Shown here one piece after another: positions 22,412 to 33,790 of a stretch of 64,000 bases of DNA (position 1 is its first letter; each line of letters begins with the position of its first letter). Location of the stretch: contig NW_006768842.1 of the NCBI RefSeq assembly GCF_000204055.1, positions 272,397-336,396 on the forward strand, written 5' to 3'. The stretch is from Melampsora larici-populina 98AG31 (taxonomy: Eukaryota; Basidiomycota; Pucciniomycetes; Pucciniales; Melampsoraceae). Below the pieces are notes generated by a model. The model was not told where the DNA came from. It was given only the letters and a program-made list of their open reading frames with translations, and made no database searches. The translations under genes were made by a program, and so were the position numbers.

Positions 22412-23168
22412 CTGTAGCTCTCTCCCCTTCTACGACCTCTGGAAGAAGGCAATGAAAGTTTTGATATCGAAACTCCGGTTCTCGAACATCTGGAAGAAGG
22501 CGATGAAAGTTTTAAGATTGAAACGTTGCTACCGTCCACCTACCTAAAAGACAAAACATGTATCACCTCCCCTTCACCCATCCTGGAACGATCTCTTACA
22601 ACAGTAAGTAGTTTTTTTGGCATCATTGTCATATACCATAGTTGACATAAACACGTCACGCAAATGACTGCCTTTGCAGATATCCAACGCCCTCACCACA
22701 ATACCCACAGAAATTGGCAATCCTGATCTAACATTAGAGCCAGTTCAGGATGTAACAAAACCTCTCAGAAGGTCAACTCGCCATGACACCAACGCCTGTC
22801 CAGCAGGTCCTCGTAGGTCAACTCGGAAGCGCACCCCTAAAAAAGTGTGTGAGTGGGATGACGCTCTCTCTCACCTTCATTCAGGGCAGCCTGACCTAAT
22901 TGACAACATTGTTACACAGGACAATCGTGTGCCAAAGTGGCTGCATTCATCCCTATCTTCGGTTTCCAATCCTCGTGGTGACGGTCATTGCGGTTATCGC
23001 GCAATCGCGATAAGCATTGGGCGATCTGAACATGACTGGCTCTCCGTTTGTGAAAACCTGATCGCCGAATTGGAGTCAAAAGTAGATTTTTACAACTATC
23101 ACTTCAAGAACCGTAAGCAAGGTGATGGAGGAGTCTCCGAGCACATTGCCCTCATCAAAACTCACTGA
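22412..23168 (+). pseudogene. OTU-domain (cysteine protease-like) portion of the MULE remnant
   Basis: An upstream exon (about 22412-22601) contains two LEEG-x-ESF-x-IET repeats and ends at GTAAGT. Its partner begins after the TTTGCAG acceptor at 22679 and runs to TGA at 23166-23168. It carries a basic region (RRSTRKRTPKK) and then VSNPRGDGHCGYRAIAISIG, the OTU motif D-G-x-C-x-x-R-A with the nucleophile Cys. OTU domains are known passengers or fusions in some Mutator-like transposons (Kaonashi-type Ulp1 and OTU cargo). The usual C-terminal His of the protease is not visible before the stop, so the domain is shortened. Expression or activity is not supported. Confidence 0.65.
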
Positions 23169-23553
23169 CAAACAGTTTTGGATACCCCGTCGCTATGGCT
23201 TGATTCCGCAAAAATGATTGCTAGCTTACCCTAAGCCCGCGACGGTAGGCCTAGAGTCCATTACGTAAACGTAAGGGGGCGGGATAAACAGGTGCGGGAC
23301 AACTCACGGTCCCAGTAGACGGGGCCTGTAACGTGGGAAGAATTATTCTGAAACAGAAGAGGAAAATTTTCACTTCCTCTTCCACTTCAGCTTCTTCTCT
23401 CACTTCTGCCCCCTCATCAGCACCTTCTTATCCTTTTTGCACATTTTTCTACTCTTCTAGTTCTTAGAAAAATTTTCGAACATCTTCTCTCTCCGTTCAG
23501 AGTCTTTTATATATCCTTCTATAGATATTCCTCGTCGTCATTTCTTTGATATC
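23169..23553. other. Boundary between MULE remnant and DIRS-like element
   Basis: GC-rich at 23190-23330 (GCCCGCGACGG, GGGGCGGGATAA) and then a CT-rich leader (23340-23553) directly before the Gag-like ATG. The CT-rich part may be the promoter and leader of the DIRS-like element, but I could not match it to the 3' repeats. Confidence 0.4.
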
Positions 23554-24445
23554 ATGGAGTCAACTCACAAAGAAAAACTCGTGGCAGCTAAGAATAAATT
23601 GCATCAGATGCATCTAGAAGCTGAGGAAAAGAAGAGGATGCAGGCGGAAAAAGAAAGAATACAAGCTGAGGATAGGGCGAAACGAGCAGGCTCCCGCGCT
23701 CCACATCCCTTCCAATTCCCGGGAAGCACGTCAACTAATCAGCTACCCGATGGCACGTCAACTGGTGGAACCACCAACGCGGATAACGACGGTGACCCCA
23801 TCGAGCAGCCGGGCACGGGAGAAGGATCGGGGATCGCCAATGGTGAAGAAGGGGACAACGAGTCCTCGGAGGTGGAAGACGTCTCTGGAGATTTCAAGTC
23901 AGCCTTAAAGAAAAGGAAGAAGAGAGTGTTGCAAGATGGCTCACCGGTTTCTCAACAGTCGTGGAGGCCATCAATCTCCATGTACACCGGCCCCTTGGTT
24001 TTCCTTTCTCCCTCGTTCAAGGGCTCCTGCAGGGTTTCTTCATTTGCCCGAGCAAAGTTCTCAACCCAGACAATTACGATGCTAAGAAGATTCCCAAACC
24101 AACAGATGTGTTCAAATTGGTTTGCCACCTTTTCCCTGTTGAACTTCCCGGACACCACACACGACATTCAGTCCTACTTCACGCACATCTACAAAATGGT
24201 GAACATGTTCGCAGCACAAGGAGACTGGTCTCACGTCGTGGACTACGACTGCAGACTGCGAGTGGCAATTGCGACCCTGCCACACCTCACCCTTGCAGAT
24301 TTCAACAGCAACAATTTACTGGCGGTATGTTCTATGGCTACAACTGCAGCTATGCCTCGCTCAAGGCAACCACCTCTTCCTCCACCACAAGCATTATCTT
24401 CTGCACCAAGCACCTCTGCCAACAAGGCCCAACCACACGTCTCAA
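23554..24445 (+). pseudogene. DIRS-like Gag, 5' part
   Basis: From ATG 23554: a charged coiled coil (HKEKLVAAKNKLHQMHLEAE, KKRMQAEKERIQAED), an acidic Gly/Ser-rich linker, a basic patch (ALKKRKKRVLQ), and then a helical part with NWFATFSLLNFPDTTHDIQ and DYDCRLRVAIATLPHLTLAD, typical of Gag proteins of fungal DIRS-like elements. The frame stays open to HVS at 24444, where the insertion starts. The second half continues at 29411. An internal shift near 23950-24080 cannot be excluded, as two frames look coding there. Confidence 0.6.
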
Positions 24446-24450
24446 GACGT

Positions 24451-24559
24451 TGTAGAACTCCTATGCTGTGTGGCGTAGGCTGAGCCGGAGAGGGGAAGAG
24501 ATTCCACCAATGAAATAATGATGAAACTCGTGTGCGGTGAAGCTGCCCTCAACCTATTA
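24451..24559 (+). repeat. Left inverted repeat of the non-coding insertion
   Basis: Pairs with 28966-29072. The central block GCGTAGGCTGAGCCGGAGA is identical in both, with small indels on either side. Confidence 0.75.
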
Positions 24560-25279
24560 ATGAAGTTCAAAAATAAAAATTTAATGGAGCAAATTCTCTA
24601 ACAAATTTGTATAACTTCACTATGATAACCATTAACAGTATTTTAATATCACTAAAAAAAAATCCGCAAGAACTGGCGGAGTCCAACAATACTCTACCAA
24701 TCTGTACACGCACAATTAACACAAAACTAAGTGAGTTTCGAGTTAAACGTGATTTTTTACTACTTGTAATAATAAAAACTATTTGAGCAAAAATAAAACC
24801 CAGATAATTTCCTAAAGGAAGACAGGATAGAGCCAAGAAAAAAATATAATTTCTAAACTCTACACTAAAGGAAAAAAACTTTCTAAAAAAAGAAAAAAAA
24901 CTAAGGTCTAGGAGGGATTTGAACCAAGGATCCAGGCTAGGTCTGTGTAGAGGCCTTTCACTTATTGTGAAATATAGTAATAATAAAAAAAATAAAAGAT
25001 AACTAATTTCCTCTTGACTCAGCTCAGCAACACCACCGATTACTTCTTTCAAAATACCAAGAAGCTCACTAACACCACAACTGATACGATTTAGGAAAAG
25101 CAAGATCAAAAACCACCAGTTGAACAAGTCAAACTTCAAACTTCACACAAGAACCTCAACTAATTTAGTTATTTAAGAAAAAAAACCTATCGATGATCGC
25201 TTAACACTTTTAAAACAAAAACTCAAACTTGGAGACTTCTTATTATTTTCTACGAACTCTTTCTCTTTTCACTTTTTAG

Positions 25280-26280
25280 ATGAATCACAAAAAGAAAAAA
25301 AAAAAAAACACCACACTCCTCCAACGAACGAACGAACACAAACACCCCCCCCTTTTACTTCATTTCCTTGATCCCCCTCTTTACTTCGATCGAACTCGAC
25401 TCTGCTCTAATCACGTCAAGATACTTTCGCATTCGATTTTCGTTAAAGTTTTCATTTAACTCGTAAGTCACCTGTTCTTCTTGCTCATCTTGTTATTTCA
25501 TCTGCTAACTCAAACACCCTTCATCACCTCATCCTCCTCCACTTTTCGATTTCGATCCCTCTCTCTTCTCGATCTCCAGATTCATCACCTCATTTGGTCC
25601 CAATCTTATTACTCTCCTTCCTCCTCTTCCACTTTCATCACTTCACAGTAAGTTTCTTTTGATCTTTCTCCACTTTCCTCTTCTCCACTCTCCCTTTCTC
25701 ATCCAGATCTCATTAACATGATCATCTTGGCTTTATTCGTTTAGGTTTCGATTTCTGGTCTTGAATCGAGGGAGTCATCCAATTTCGATTTTGATCCCTA
25801 TGTAGGTAAGTTTCATTCCATTTCCTTCTTTTGAATTACTGAAACTGAATCATCACCACTCTTATTATTACTTCCAGTTTTAGAATTTCGATCTACAGCT
25901 CCTTTTAATCTCGATTGTCTCGGTCCACTTATGATTCTTCTAGAGGTACGTGCTTTTCATTTCTTTTGTTTCCTGTTCTATAGTACTGATAACTATACTC
26001 GATCTCGATCACTATAGTTGTTTCGACTTTTAACCTTTACGCGTAAGTCTTTTCCCTCGATCCATTCTCTCCTCTTAAACTTGTACTAACCCTTCTTTAT
26101 CTAATTCATTCATTTCTTGCCTCGATCATCTTCTAGTCCCCATCAATCGATCTCCACCTCTCATTTTCAATTCCCGCTTCAACTCTCTTTCACCTCATTC
26201 CTCTCTTGTATTCTCATCTCGTCTTAGCTCTAAATTTGTTTACTGTCGGTAGTTGATTTCTTTGATTGACTTTATTTTGA
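25280..26280. other. Pyrimidine-rich leader-like stretch inside the insertion
   Basis: Strongly CT-rich on the plus strand, with several GTAAGT words (25465, 25649, 25806, 26042) and CAG/TAG sites, which is what rust 5' leaders look like. No long ORF follows within the insertion. It may be a promoter and leader carried by the element, from a captured gene, or chance. Confidence 0.35.
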
Positions 26281-28965
26281 ATTAAAAATGTATGAAGTCT
26301 TCTTTTTTTTTTTAATGTAATATATATTTTCTTTATTTCAACTCGACTCATTCAACTAGATCATCATATGCAACTTGATATACTACTTTTGATTTAATTG
26401 AAGTCTCAGTCTACTGAGCCTCAAGTTGGTCCTGTGAGAATCTTGTTCCGATGAGTAAAGTAAAAAAAAGAATGTTGATTGTAAGAAAATTTTAACACCA
26501 AAAAGCTCAGCCATAAAATGCTGAGCTAAAAGTGGATTTGATCACCACAACGTCGCCAACCCCAATCGTCCGCGCCACGAGCTGGGCAGGAAGCATCAAG
26601 CAAAGTGAGTCATAGCTACCAAGCTCAAACCACATCACGAGCTACCAAGGCTGACCACAGCTCTTGTCAGCCTGAGATCCTAAGTAAGCGGATATCTAGG
26701 TAAATCAAGTCTGAATGATACTCACAAAATGTATTTTATCAAGTTTAACACAATGTTAGTTGATACTTGAGGGAAATTATTTTTCAAGGTCTTTGCGAGT
26801 AAGAAAAGAATTATAGTCGTTAGCTATAATTGTCTTAGGTGTGGAATGAAACCGCTGCCAGGTTGGTAGTAAAAGTGCACTCACTTAAACTCCCTTCTAA
26901 GGTGAATACGTGAGTAACATAAGCTAGTCCTTAGGATAACGCTTCAGCGCTAGTTTGATAAGACAAGACCCTTATCAAAAACAATTTATAGGAACTCTAG
27001 TTGAGATAGTGAATACTATTACGATCTTTAACGTCCTAGGTAAATGAAATGAGTAAAAGATAAGAAGGAAAAAGGATCTGGTTTGAAACAGTGGTTTAAT
27101 ACGAAAAGAAGAACTAGAGGAGTCTAATTTCTAAAGTATGACAGTTTGTTTCTGACAGATGTAAGAGAAAAAGGTAAATAGGACATTTGATCTTTAAACT
27201 TGTAAGTTTGTTATGTTTGATAAAAAGTTTAATTTGTAAAAAGATCAGGATCCTCCTTTGCTTCGAAAAGGAGCTTAATTCTTATAGGTTTTTGTTTTTC
27301 TAGTGGAAGTAGATCATGACTCGCTCTTCAGGGTTTGAGTGGTTCTTGACTAGCTGGTGTGGAAAGCAAATTCTTCAGCAGCACCTTATATTAAATTATG
27401 ATCACTACAGTCTTCGCAACTTATTATCCTCACATTCATAACATCAAGGCTCATTGATTCTCAACTTTCATTCTCAAGTCAATTGGGCTCATGCCATTTC
27501 TGATCATATTTTTGGTTTGAGTTGGGTGCTTTGATTACTTCATAATATGACAATACATAAACTACATACAAAATAAACAACAAAAACAAAAGAAGGAATG
27601 CTTAAAACAACACAAGTCAGTATCTAGCTTGAAAGAAAAATAAATAAAGAAATACTCGAAAATTAGTGATTACTATTGTGTAAAGTAAAGGATATCTAGC
27701 TTACAATCAAAATAAAGTTGTCAGTATCATTCAACATCAAGATCAGGGTCCAGAGTCGAGATTTAAGATCAGAAAGAAACAAGCATGGCATACCAAGATT
27801 ACAGGCTGAGATCACCATAACAAACTAAACAGAGGTTCGATTCCAGGGTGTATGCTTAGAACAAAGAATTAGAAAGATGTCAGTGGGATGCGAAATGAAG
27901 AAATCAGAGATGAATTGAAAGAAAAAACTCACTTCTTGGCATGCAAGATCTAAATTGAAAGTCAAAATCGAAAATGAATTACATACACTGTTGGTGAGAG
28001 AAGATGAACATCAATTTCAGGGTCCAGGATCGAAATCAATAAGAAGAAAGAGACAGGAAGTAAAGTTAGTATGGGAATGGAAGAAAAGGAAGGAGATAAG
28101 GATGAAAAGGAAGGACTTACTAGTTCAAAGTCGATCACAGGTCAAATTTTGATGTTGAATCGAAGGAAATCGATTGTTTAAAGCATGAGAAACGCCAAGA
28201 GATCGGTCGGAATCGGTCGGAGCAAAAGGAACGAAGCGGGGAAAGATTGCGGAAAGAGCCTTGAGGCCGAGTTGTGGTTTTGGTTAGGGAAAGATATATA
28301 AAGGGGGATTGATCTGTGTGTCTTGAAGAGCAAGTGTCTCTGTGTGTGTGTTTGTGTCCTAGTGTGATTTTCTTTGTGTTTGAATTGAGAGTTATTAGAA
28401 GTGTTTTTTGTGTTGAAGTGACCGTACAAGCGTTGTGAGCGATTGACCTATATCAAGTTCAAGAGTTAGAAGACCACAGGAGTTGTTTAGTTAGTTATTA
28501 GATAATCAGTTAAAAGAAAAGAAGTGGTGGATTAGAGAAACTACTTCACCTTGCAGCATCGTCAAGAAAGGTTGTATTAGCGTTAAAATCGAAGTTGCTG
28601 TGCTGTTTATTAGTGTTGAATTTGCTTGTTGCTGAGCTGCGTCGAAAACTAGTTGTGGAGTCGTCGAGTTAGGACTGTATCAACTTCGCCAAACCCGCCT
28701 CTTGATCCAAGTCGAGGCCGGGTCGAGTCAGGGATCCGAAATTACATTTCGGCCCTGTCCATTGTTACATGTGCTACCTAGCCGTGTTAACATTGAAATC
28801 AACGTAGTTTTACACCACAACATCGTGTAGAGTTGTGTGTGGTATCATCGGAGTCCGCCAAACCTTGCGGATCCTTTGAAAATCTTAAATTTGTGTTACA
28901 GGAGGAATTTGTGGGGATAGAAAATTGTTAAGAGTTGTTCTAGTTCTTTTCGAACTGCAATAATT

Positions 28966-29072
28966 TTAAGGTTGAAGGCAGCGTAACTGCACCGTAGTTT
29001 CATCCGCTCTCACAAGTGGTGATTCTTACCTTCTCCGGCTCAGCCTACGCTACACTGTGTAGGAGTTCTACA
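28966..29072 (-). repeat. Right inverted repeat of the non-coding insertion
   Basis: The reverse complement matches 24451-24559 imperfectly. It ends GGAGTTCTACA at 29072, the mirror of TGTAGAACTCC at 24451. Confidence 0.75.
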
Positions 29073-29346
29073 CTGGTTTAGTTTGAATTGTAACTTGGTT
29101 TTGTTTAAGGGTAGATGCGGTTACCTCAACGGTTTGCCTAGGCAGGGTCTGTTAGTATCCAGACCCTTGACTTAGTTTGTAATTGATCATAGTTAATGAA
29201 AGTGTTCAAGATGGTTTCAATTCGAGTATTCCTTAAGTCTTGTTTGCCATTTCTTAAGTATTTTAATTAATACACTCTTGACACTGAGTGATAGCGATTT
29301 GATTTTTAAAAATGTATATTTTTGGGTTTTTCTTTGTTAACGTCAT

Positions 29347-29371
29347 AGAGGTTCTGCTCTGCAGAACCTCT
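29347..29371. repeat. Perfect hairpin, 11-base arms
   Basis: AGAGGTTCTGC, loop TCT, GCAGAACCTCT, about 40 bases before the site where the DIRS gag frame resumes. It could be a terminal hairpin of the inserted element or part of an intron. Confidence 0.7.
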
Positions 29372-29410
29372 TACCGTTGACAGCTCTTGCAATTTCATTG
29401 TGTTTTTCTC

Positions 29411-29575
29411 TCAACCGCAGTCGCCAAAGGCACACCTGTTCACATGCAAATCTGTGGCAGTTGGAACAATGGGTTCTGCTCTGATCCATGCAGACACGGA
29501 CGAATTCACGGAATGTGCAATGTTGTCAACTGCAACCAACAACACACCAGGAAACAGCACTGCAATCAATTGTAG
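29411..29575 (+). pseudogene. DIRS-like Gag, zinc-motif part
   Basis: Continues the gag frame from 24445: VAKGTPVHMQICGSWNNGFC, then SDPCRHGRIHGMC and NCNQQHTRKQHC. The Cys/His arrangement C-x7-C-x3-C-x3-R-x-H-x2-C-x4-C-x3-H-x4-HC is characteristic of nucleic-acid-binding fingers in fungal DIRS-like and related proteins. A stop follows at 29573-29575. Confidence 0.65.
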
Positions 29576-29767
29576 TCAGCCAAATGGGGCCATCAAGGCC
29601 TCAGTCTTAGCAGACATGAACAAAATTCTCACCGAGTAAGTTACAACCATACCACAATCATTACAATATCTGCGACTTTGTCACAACCCACCTACAACAC
29701 TGCCTCTCAACATGTTTGATTTCATTGTTTCTGGCCACATGCTGATTTTTCTCTCCTTTCCAACATT

Positions 29768-32419
29768 GTGTTCTTCTGTCTCTCTCTCTACGTATTGCGT
29801 AACAAACGCCGCAGTCACCACGCCGTGAATTTCGGTCTGCAAAAATATAGACACGGCTTAGAATGGGACTGGGCTCACCCAAGAGGGTACTTGGTCGCTA
29901 TCAAAGACAGCATCACAGCCCAACCTCTACCAAAGGCCCCACCTCTCACCGAGGACAAATGTGCAGCTTACGCACCACGGCAATATCCGGACACATTCAA
30001 AGTTGTCTGTCCAGTCGATATACCCATTTTTCAACATCTGTTAGCCAAACATCCAAATAGACCCTTTGTTGACTCAGTGGTTCACGGTCTAACTCACGGC
30101 TTCTGGCCCATGGCCAGCATACCCTCAGATGAGGTGGTTGATCACCCCAACCACAAAGTCTGTTACGAGCACCCAGAAGTACTGACAACAACTAGAGATG
30201 AAGAAGTGGCAGCAGGTCGTTTCTCTTCCCCGTTCCATCATCTACTCCCGGGCATGAAGGTTTCCCCACTTCTACTGGCATCAAAGCCAGGCTCCAATAA
30301 GTTATGCATGTGCACCAACATGAGCTTTGGCCAACCCTCACTAAACGACCTCATTGACAAAGACAAAGCTCATGTCTCATACAGCCCTCTTGCCACTTTC
30401 GGACCGTACATGAAGGAAGTACCTTTCGCAGCAGCCCTCCTGATACTTTGGAAGAGCGATGTAGCTTGGGCATATCAAAACATGCCCATGCACCCTCAAT
30501 GGCAAATACGTCAAATTATCAAGATTGCGAACCTATACTACGGGGACAGATGCACAAATTTTGGGTTGGCAGCATCACCCAAGATATGGTGCTCATTTTT
30601 CTCACTTGTACTGTGGATAGCTATCAATCGCCTCAGGGTCAGTTGCATCCACAACCTGATGGACAACACCTGGGGGGTATCACACATCCACTCCATCACC
30701 ACCTTCAAGGGAGTGAAGATGCTGCTCAACCAGGCCCTACTGCTCCTACTTTTTGACACGATCAACCTTCCATGGGTCTGGAAGAAACAACTGTCAGGCC
30801 AGCAGCTCAAGATCATCGGCCACTACGTCAACGCTGTGCGTCTCTCTTTCTCTCTATCACCTGAAAAGAAGGCAGCACTGGACAAGAACCTGCAAACTTT
30901 CACAGCCCAGACAGCACATCGACTACGAGTTTGGCAAAGTACTCTGGGCTGGGCCTCATGGGGCCTGAACGCCATTCCCTACGGATGATTCGCTCTCCAA
31001 GCTGCGTGGGAAAAGCTAATCAACAAGTCTTCGAAGTTCACCCTGATTCACGTCAATTGAGAGATACAGGAAGACCTCAGGTGGCTTGCGACATGCCTCA
31101 AACGCTTTGATGGGTAGCTCTTTCTGGACGCAGCAATTTGGCCGGCAGCAAATGCCAACGTCCTAATAGTTACCGACACCTGCATGACACTACATCAAAT
31201 GTAATCTTTACCGGGTGGTAAAGAAAACTACTGACATAGAAAAGTCCTGAGGCAACAGGAAGAGAGCTAAAAATCTGAAAAAGTATGCACCTTGTTCCTA
31301 GATGTTGGGGCGTCATGATGAGTATTTTTTTGTATTTTACACGCAGATATTGGTTAATGTACTAACAATAAAGGCTGAAAATCATCAAAAACCTACCTGT
31401 AACAATACCTGAAATTTGGCCCTTGATTTTGTAGACAGGATTTTGAAATCTTCAAACATCAATAACTTTTGCAGTTCTGAATCAAATAACTCTATTTTTG
31501 GTTTGTTGAATACGCGAGTCTTTCCTCTACATTTTTCATTGAGACATCACATCTGTAGCCTGTCTGAAAAAGGTCCTACAGAGCTATTCATGCAGAACTT
31601 TTTGGACATATGTAGAGCGTTCAAATGACTAGATAGCACCTTACTGACATTATGAAGTGTAAAGGAGAATGGTTCAGCTTTTGAATGAACCAAAAGTTGA
31701 GTTATTTGGAGCAGAATTGCAAAAGTTATCAAAGTTTTTAGACCACAAAATATTGTCTTCATAATCATGACCCAAATTTCAGGTATTGTTACATGTGGGT
31801 TTTTGATGATTTTCAGCCTTTATTGTTAGTACATTAACCAATATCTGCGTGTAAAATACAAAAAAATACTCATCATGAAGCCTCAACATCTAGGAACAAG
31901 GTGCATATTTTTTCAGATTTTTAGCTCTCTTCCTGTTGCCTCAGGACTTTTCTATGTCAGTAGTTTTCTTTACCGCCCGGTAAAGATTACATTTGGTGTA
32001 GTGTGACAGGTTTAGGAGTATGGCTACCAAACACAATTCAAGGGTTCCATGCAGTGGTTCCTCCACCGTCACGCAACATATACTGGATGGAGCTCTTGGC
32101 CGTCTGCTGAGCAATAGTCATGGCTCTCGAACAAGGAGCAAAACAGATTTTTATCATATCCGACTCCATGAATGTGTGCGATTTGTTTTGATCCCACAGT
32201 CCAGTAGAACCAGTACGCCCCCTATTCAGGACAATTGTGAAACTCATTGTGGAAGCAAAAGCAGATGTGAAGGTATCACACCTACCCGGAAAGAAAAGAA
32301 AATACGCCAACGCTTTATTCAGAGGCCTCATTGATACGGTAGGGGAACTCAAACCCAACACGATCATCTCACCACTCCCCTCCACGGTACCGTTTCCAGA
32401 CGGCGGCCGCTCTCAGTGA
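29768..32419 (+). pseudogene. DIRS-like reverse transcriptase and RNase H (broken, active site altered)
   Basis: The RT begins with VDIPIFQHLLAKHPNRPFVD and SVVHGLTHGFWP, then LLLASKPGSNKLCMCTNMSF, DVAWAYQNMPMHP (motif A), NFGLAASPKIWCSFFSLVLW (motif B), and LMDNTWG at the place of the catalytic (Y/V)-D-D: the second Asp is Asn. RNase H-like sequence follows after TGA at 30986-30988, with further stops at 31058-31060 and 31115-31117. The CACTA element lies at 31188-32003. The RNase H part resumes GLGVWLPNTIQGFHAVVPPS and ends near HLPGKKRKYANALFRG. The protein is dead by several independent lesions. Confidence 0.72.
31185..32006. mobile_element. Non-autonomous CACTA-type MITE with TGA duplication
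   Basis: Element 31188-32003 (816 bases) begins CACTACA and ends TGTAGTG, with long inverted repeats of about 230 bases at each end (31188 to about 31425; about 31765 to 32003) that differ at few positions. It is flanked by TGA on both sides (31185-31187 and 32004-32006). CACTA termini with a 3-base target duplication are the signature of the CACTA (En/Spm) superfamily. Removing it with one TGA restores the DIRS frame VTDTCM-TGLGVWLPN. The central part holds no recognisable gene. Confidence 0.88.
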
Positions 32420-33444
32420 ACATGTACCCTCCAGCACAAATCAGGTGTTTGCCTCTTGCTCAACTAGAAGAGGAGGACGCCACACACAGCCTAGCAGTTT
32501 CAACAAAATCATCATATCTTTCCGGTTACAACTCCTTTCAAAATTTCTGCGCTAGACACAACCGCCCAGCCATACCCACAGTCGACAACCTCTGCAAATA
32601 CATTCCAGAAGCATGTTGATTAGTATCAACGCGCACCAAAAAACCCCTGTCACCAACCTCCATTGAAGGTCACCTATCTGCCATGGCAGCCTCTTTCAAA
32701 CACATCTACCCTGACGTGCAACTAGCCACAAACTCACCAAGAGTAAGGAAAGTCCTCAGAGGGTTCAAAGTTCAATTTTCCAACCCCATCAATTTCAAAG
32801 ACCCACTTACACTATACGATTTAGTACTCGTCTAATCACATTTCAACCTTGCCTACAATGACCTACGTTTCACAGCTATGTTACTGACAGGTTTTCACGG
32901 CCTGCACCGACTTGGCGAGCTGGTAGCAAGCGACACAATCAGCCACAGGAACAACAGGAAAGCCATCTGTCGCAGCACTTTCTCATTTTTGGCATGCGGG
33001 AAGTATGCAAGATACACCCTTCCTCACTGCAAGACGGATCCGTTTTTTCAAGGCAGTCCGGTAGTACTACCTTCCTGCGCAATTAAAGGTGCGTGCCCCA
33101 TCACCGATTTACAACGCTACATGCTACGTCGGGACTGTTGTTTCTTGATGAACGACCCACTTTTCCTGCCGCTCGACGGGAGCCAACTAACCAGGTCATG
33201 GTTCCTTTCAAAATTCCGCCTCCTCTTTGACACCAACAAATCGGGGCATTCAATGCGTTCAGGGGGAGCAACCGCATACGCACAAGCAGGCCTACCCATG
33301 GACCATATACAAGATCTTGGTAGATGGTCGTCAGAAGCTTTCACAACATACGTACGATGCTACCCAATCATGCGTCTAGCAGCAACAAGGGCGCACCCCC
33401 TATCCCTTGAGGTTCACCAGGGAGCACAAGTTATTTTTGCATAA
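32416..33444 (+). pseudogene. DIRS-like tyrosine recombinase (two stops)
   Basis: Inserts the circular DNA copy by site-specific recombination. The N-terminal core-binding part has LAVSTKSSYLSGYNSFQNFC and, after TGA at 32619-32621, LSPTSIEGHLSAMAASF. A TAA near 32835 precedes the catalytic part. That part has TGFHGLHRLGEL (first catalytic Arg), GHSMRSGGATAYAQAGLP (H-x-x-R), IQDLGRWSSEA (Trp) and FTTYVRCYP (nucleophile Tyr). All recognisable catalytic residues survive although the frame does not. The first stop fits CGA to TGA. Confidence 0.82.
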
Positions 33445-33624
33445 CACGTAAGCACTCAACGTCCTCTTTCCATCTTCTCTTCTCTTTCTACCACACCCAC
33501 CAAGATGGTGTTGGCTTTCCGTCATGTGACTACATCATACACCCCTTTTTTTCTGCCCCTCCACCACTCTTTCACACACCTACGCGGGTATATCACGCAG
33601 CACATAGGCGGGTGTAAAAGGGGT

Positions 33625-33790
33625 GTCTTCTATTTCAGAGTGCAATCTCACTCGCGCCAGCGTTCGGCTGGGCGCGGCTTTGCCTAAACTACCATGAGCT
33701 CGAAGAGCTTGGTCTCACCCCAGGTAGATTGCCGTTTCCATGTGCCAGAGCACAATCTGGTGATATCAGGAGAGTACATCCCTTGTGCTT
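33625..33790 (+). repeat. DIRS 3' direct repeat, copy 1
   Basis: About 165 bases, starting GGGGTGTCTTCTATTTCA and containing CGTTCGGCTGGGCGCGGCTT and GAAGAGCTTGGTCTCACCCC. Repeated at 34848-35011 with about a dozen differences. Paired direct repeats after the recombinase gene fit the split direct repeats (B1, B2) of Ngaro-type elements, with the intervening 1.06 kb as the A2 candidate. Confidence 0.75.

Larger units (their letters stand above)
24446..29414. mobile_element. About 5-kb non-coding interruption of the DIRS gag, with 107-109-base inverted repeats
   Basis: Two imperfect inverted repeats, 24451-24559 and 28966-29072, share TGTAGAACTCCTA, GCGTAGGCTGAGCCGGAGA and further matches down to CTGCC-TCAACCT. 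They define a 4622-base unit without any ORF I recognise. The gag frame is exactly restored if everything between two copies of TCTCAA (24440-24445 and 29409-29414) is removed, giving HVS-TAVAKGTPVHM. This would make TCTCAA a 6-base target duplication and leave about 340 bases outside the right repeat. The alternative is an intron: joining 24448 to 29421 also keeps frame. No superfamily can be assigned. A tRNA B-box-like word (GGTTCAAATCC, minus strand) occurs at about 24918-24928. Confidence 0.55.

Noticed and set aside
24911..24960. tRNA-like 3' half on the minus strand (GGTTCAAATCC B-box word)
   Set aside because: The T-arm around it does not pair well, no A box or acceptor partner was found at the right distance, and the site lies in a non-coding transposon. 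Probably chance or a very old SINE piece.
24567..25139. 190-codon minus-strand ORF with hydrophobic, Phe/Leu-rich translation
   Set aside because: The hydrophobicity comes from A/T-biased sequence read in one frame; no motif, no splice structure, and it starts inside the inverted repeat region.
29347..29371. Hairpin considered as a Helitron 3' end
   Set aside because: There is no CTRR terminus after the hairpin and no matching 5' TC end in an A/T target; the local context fits a transposon end or an intron equally well.
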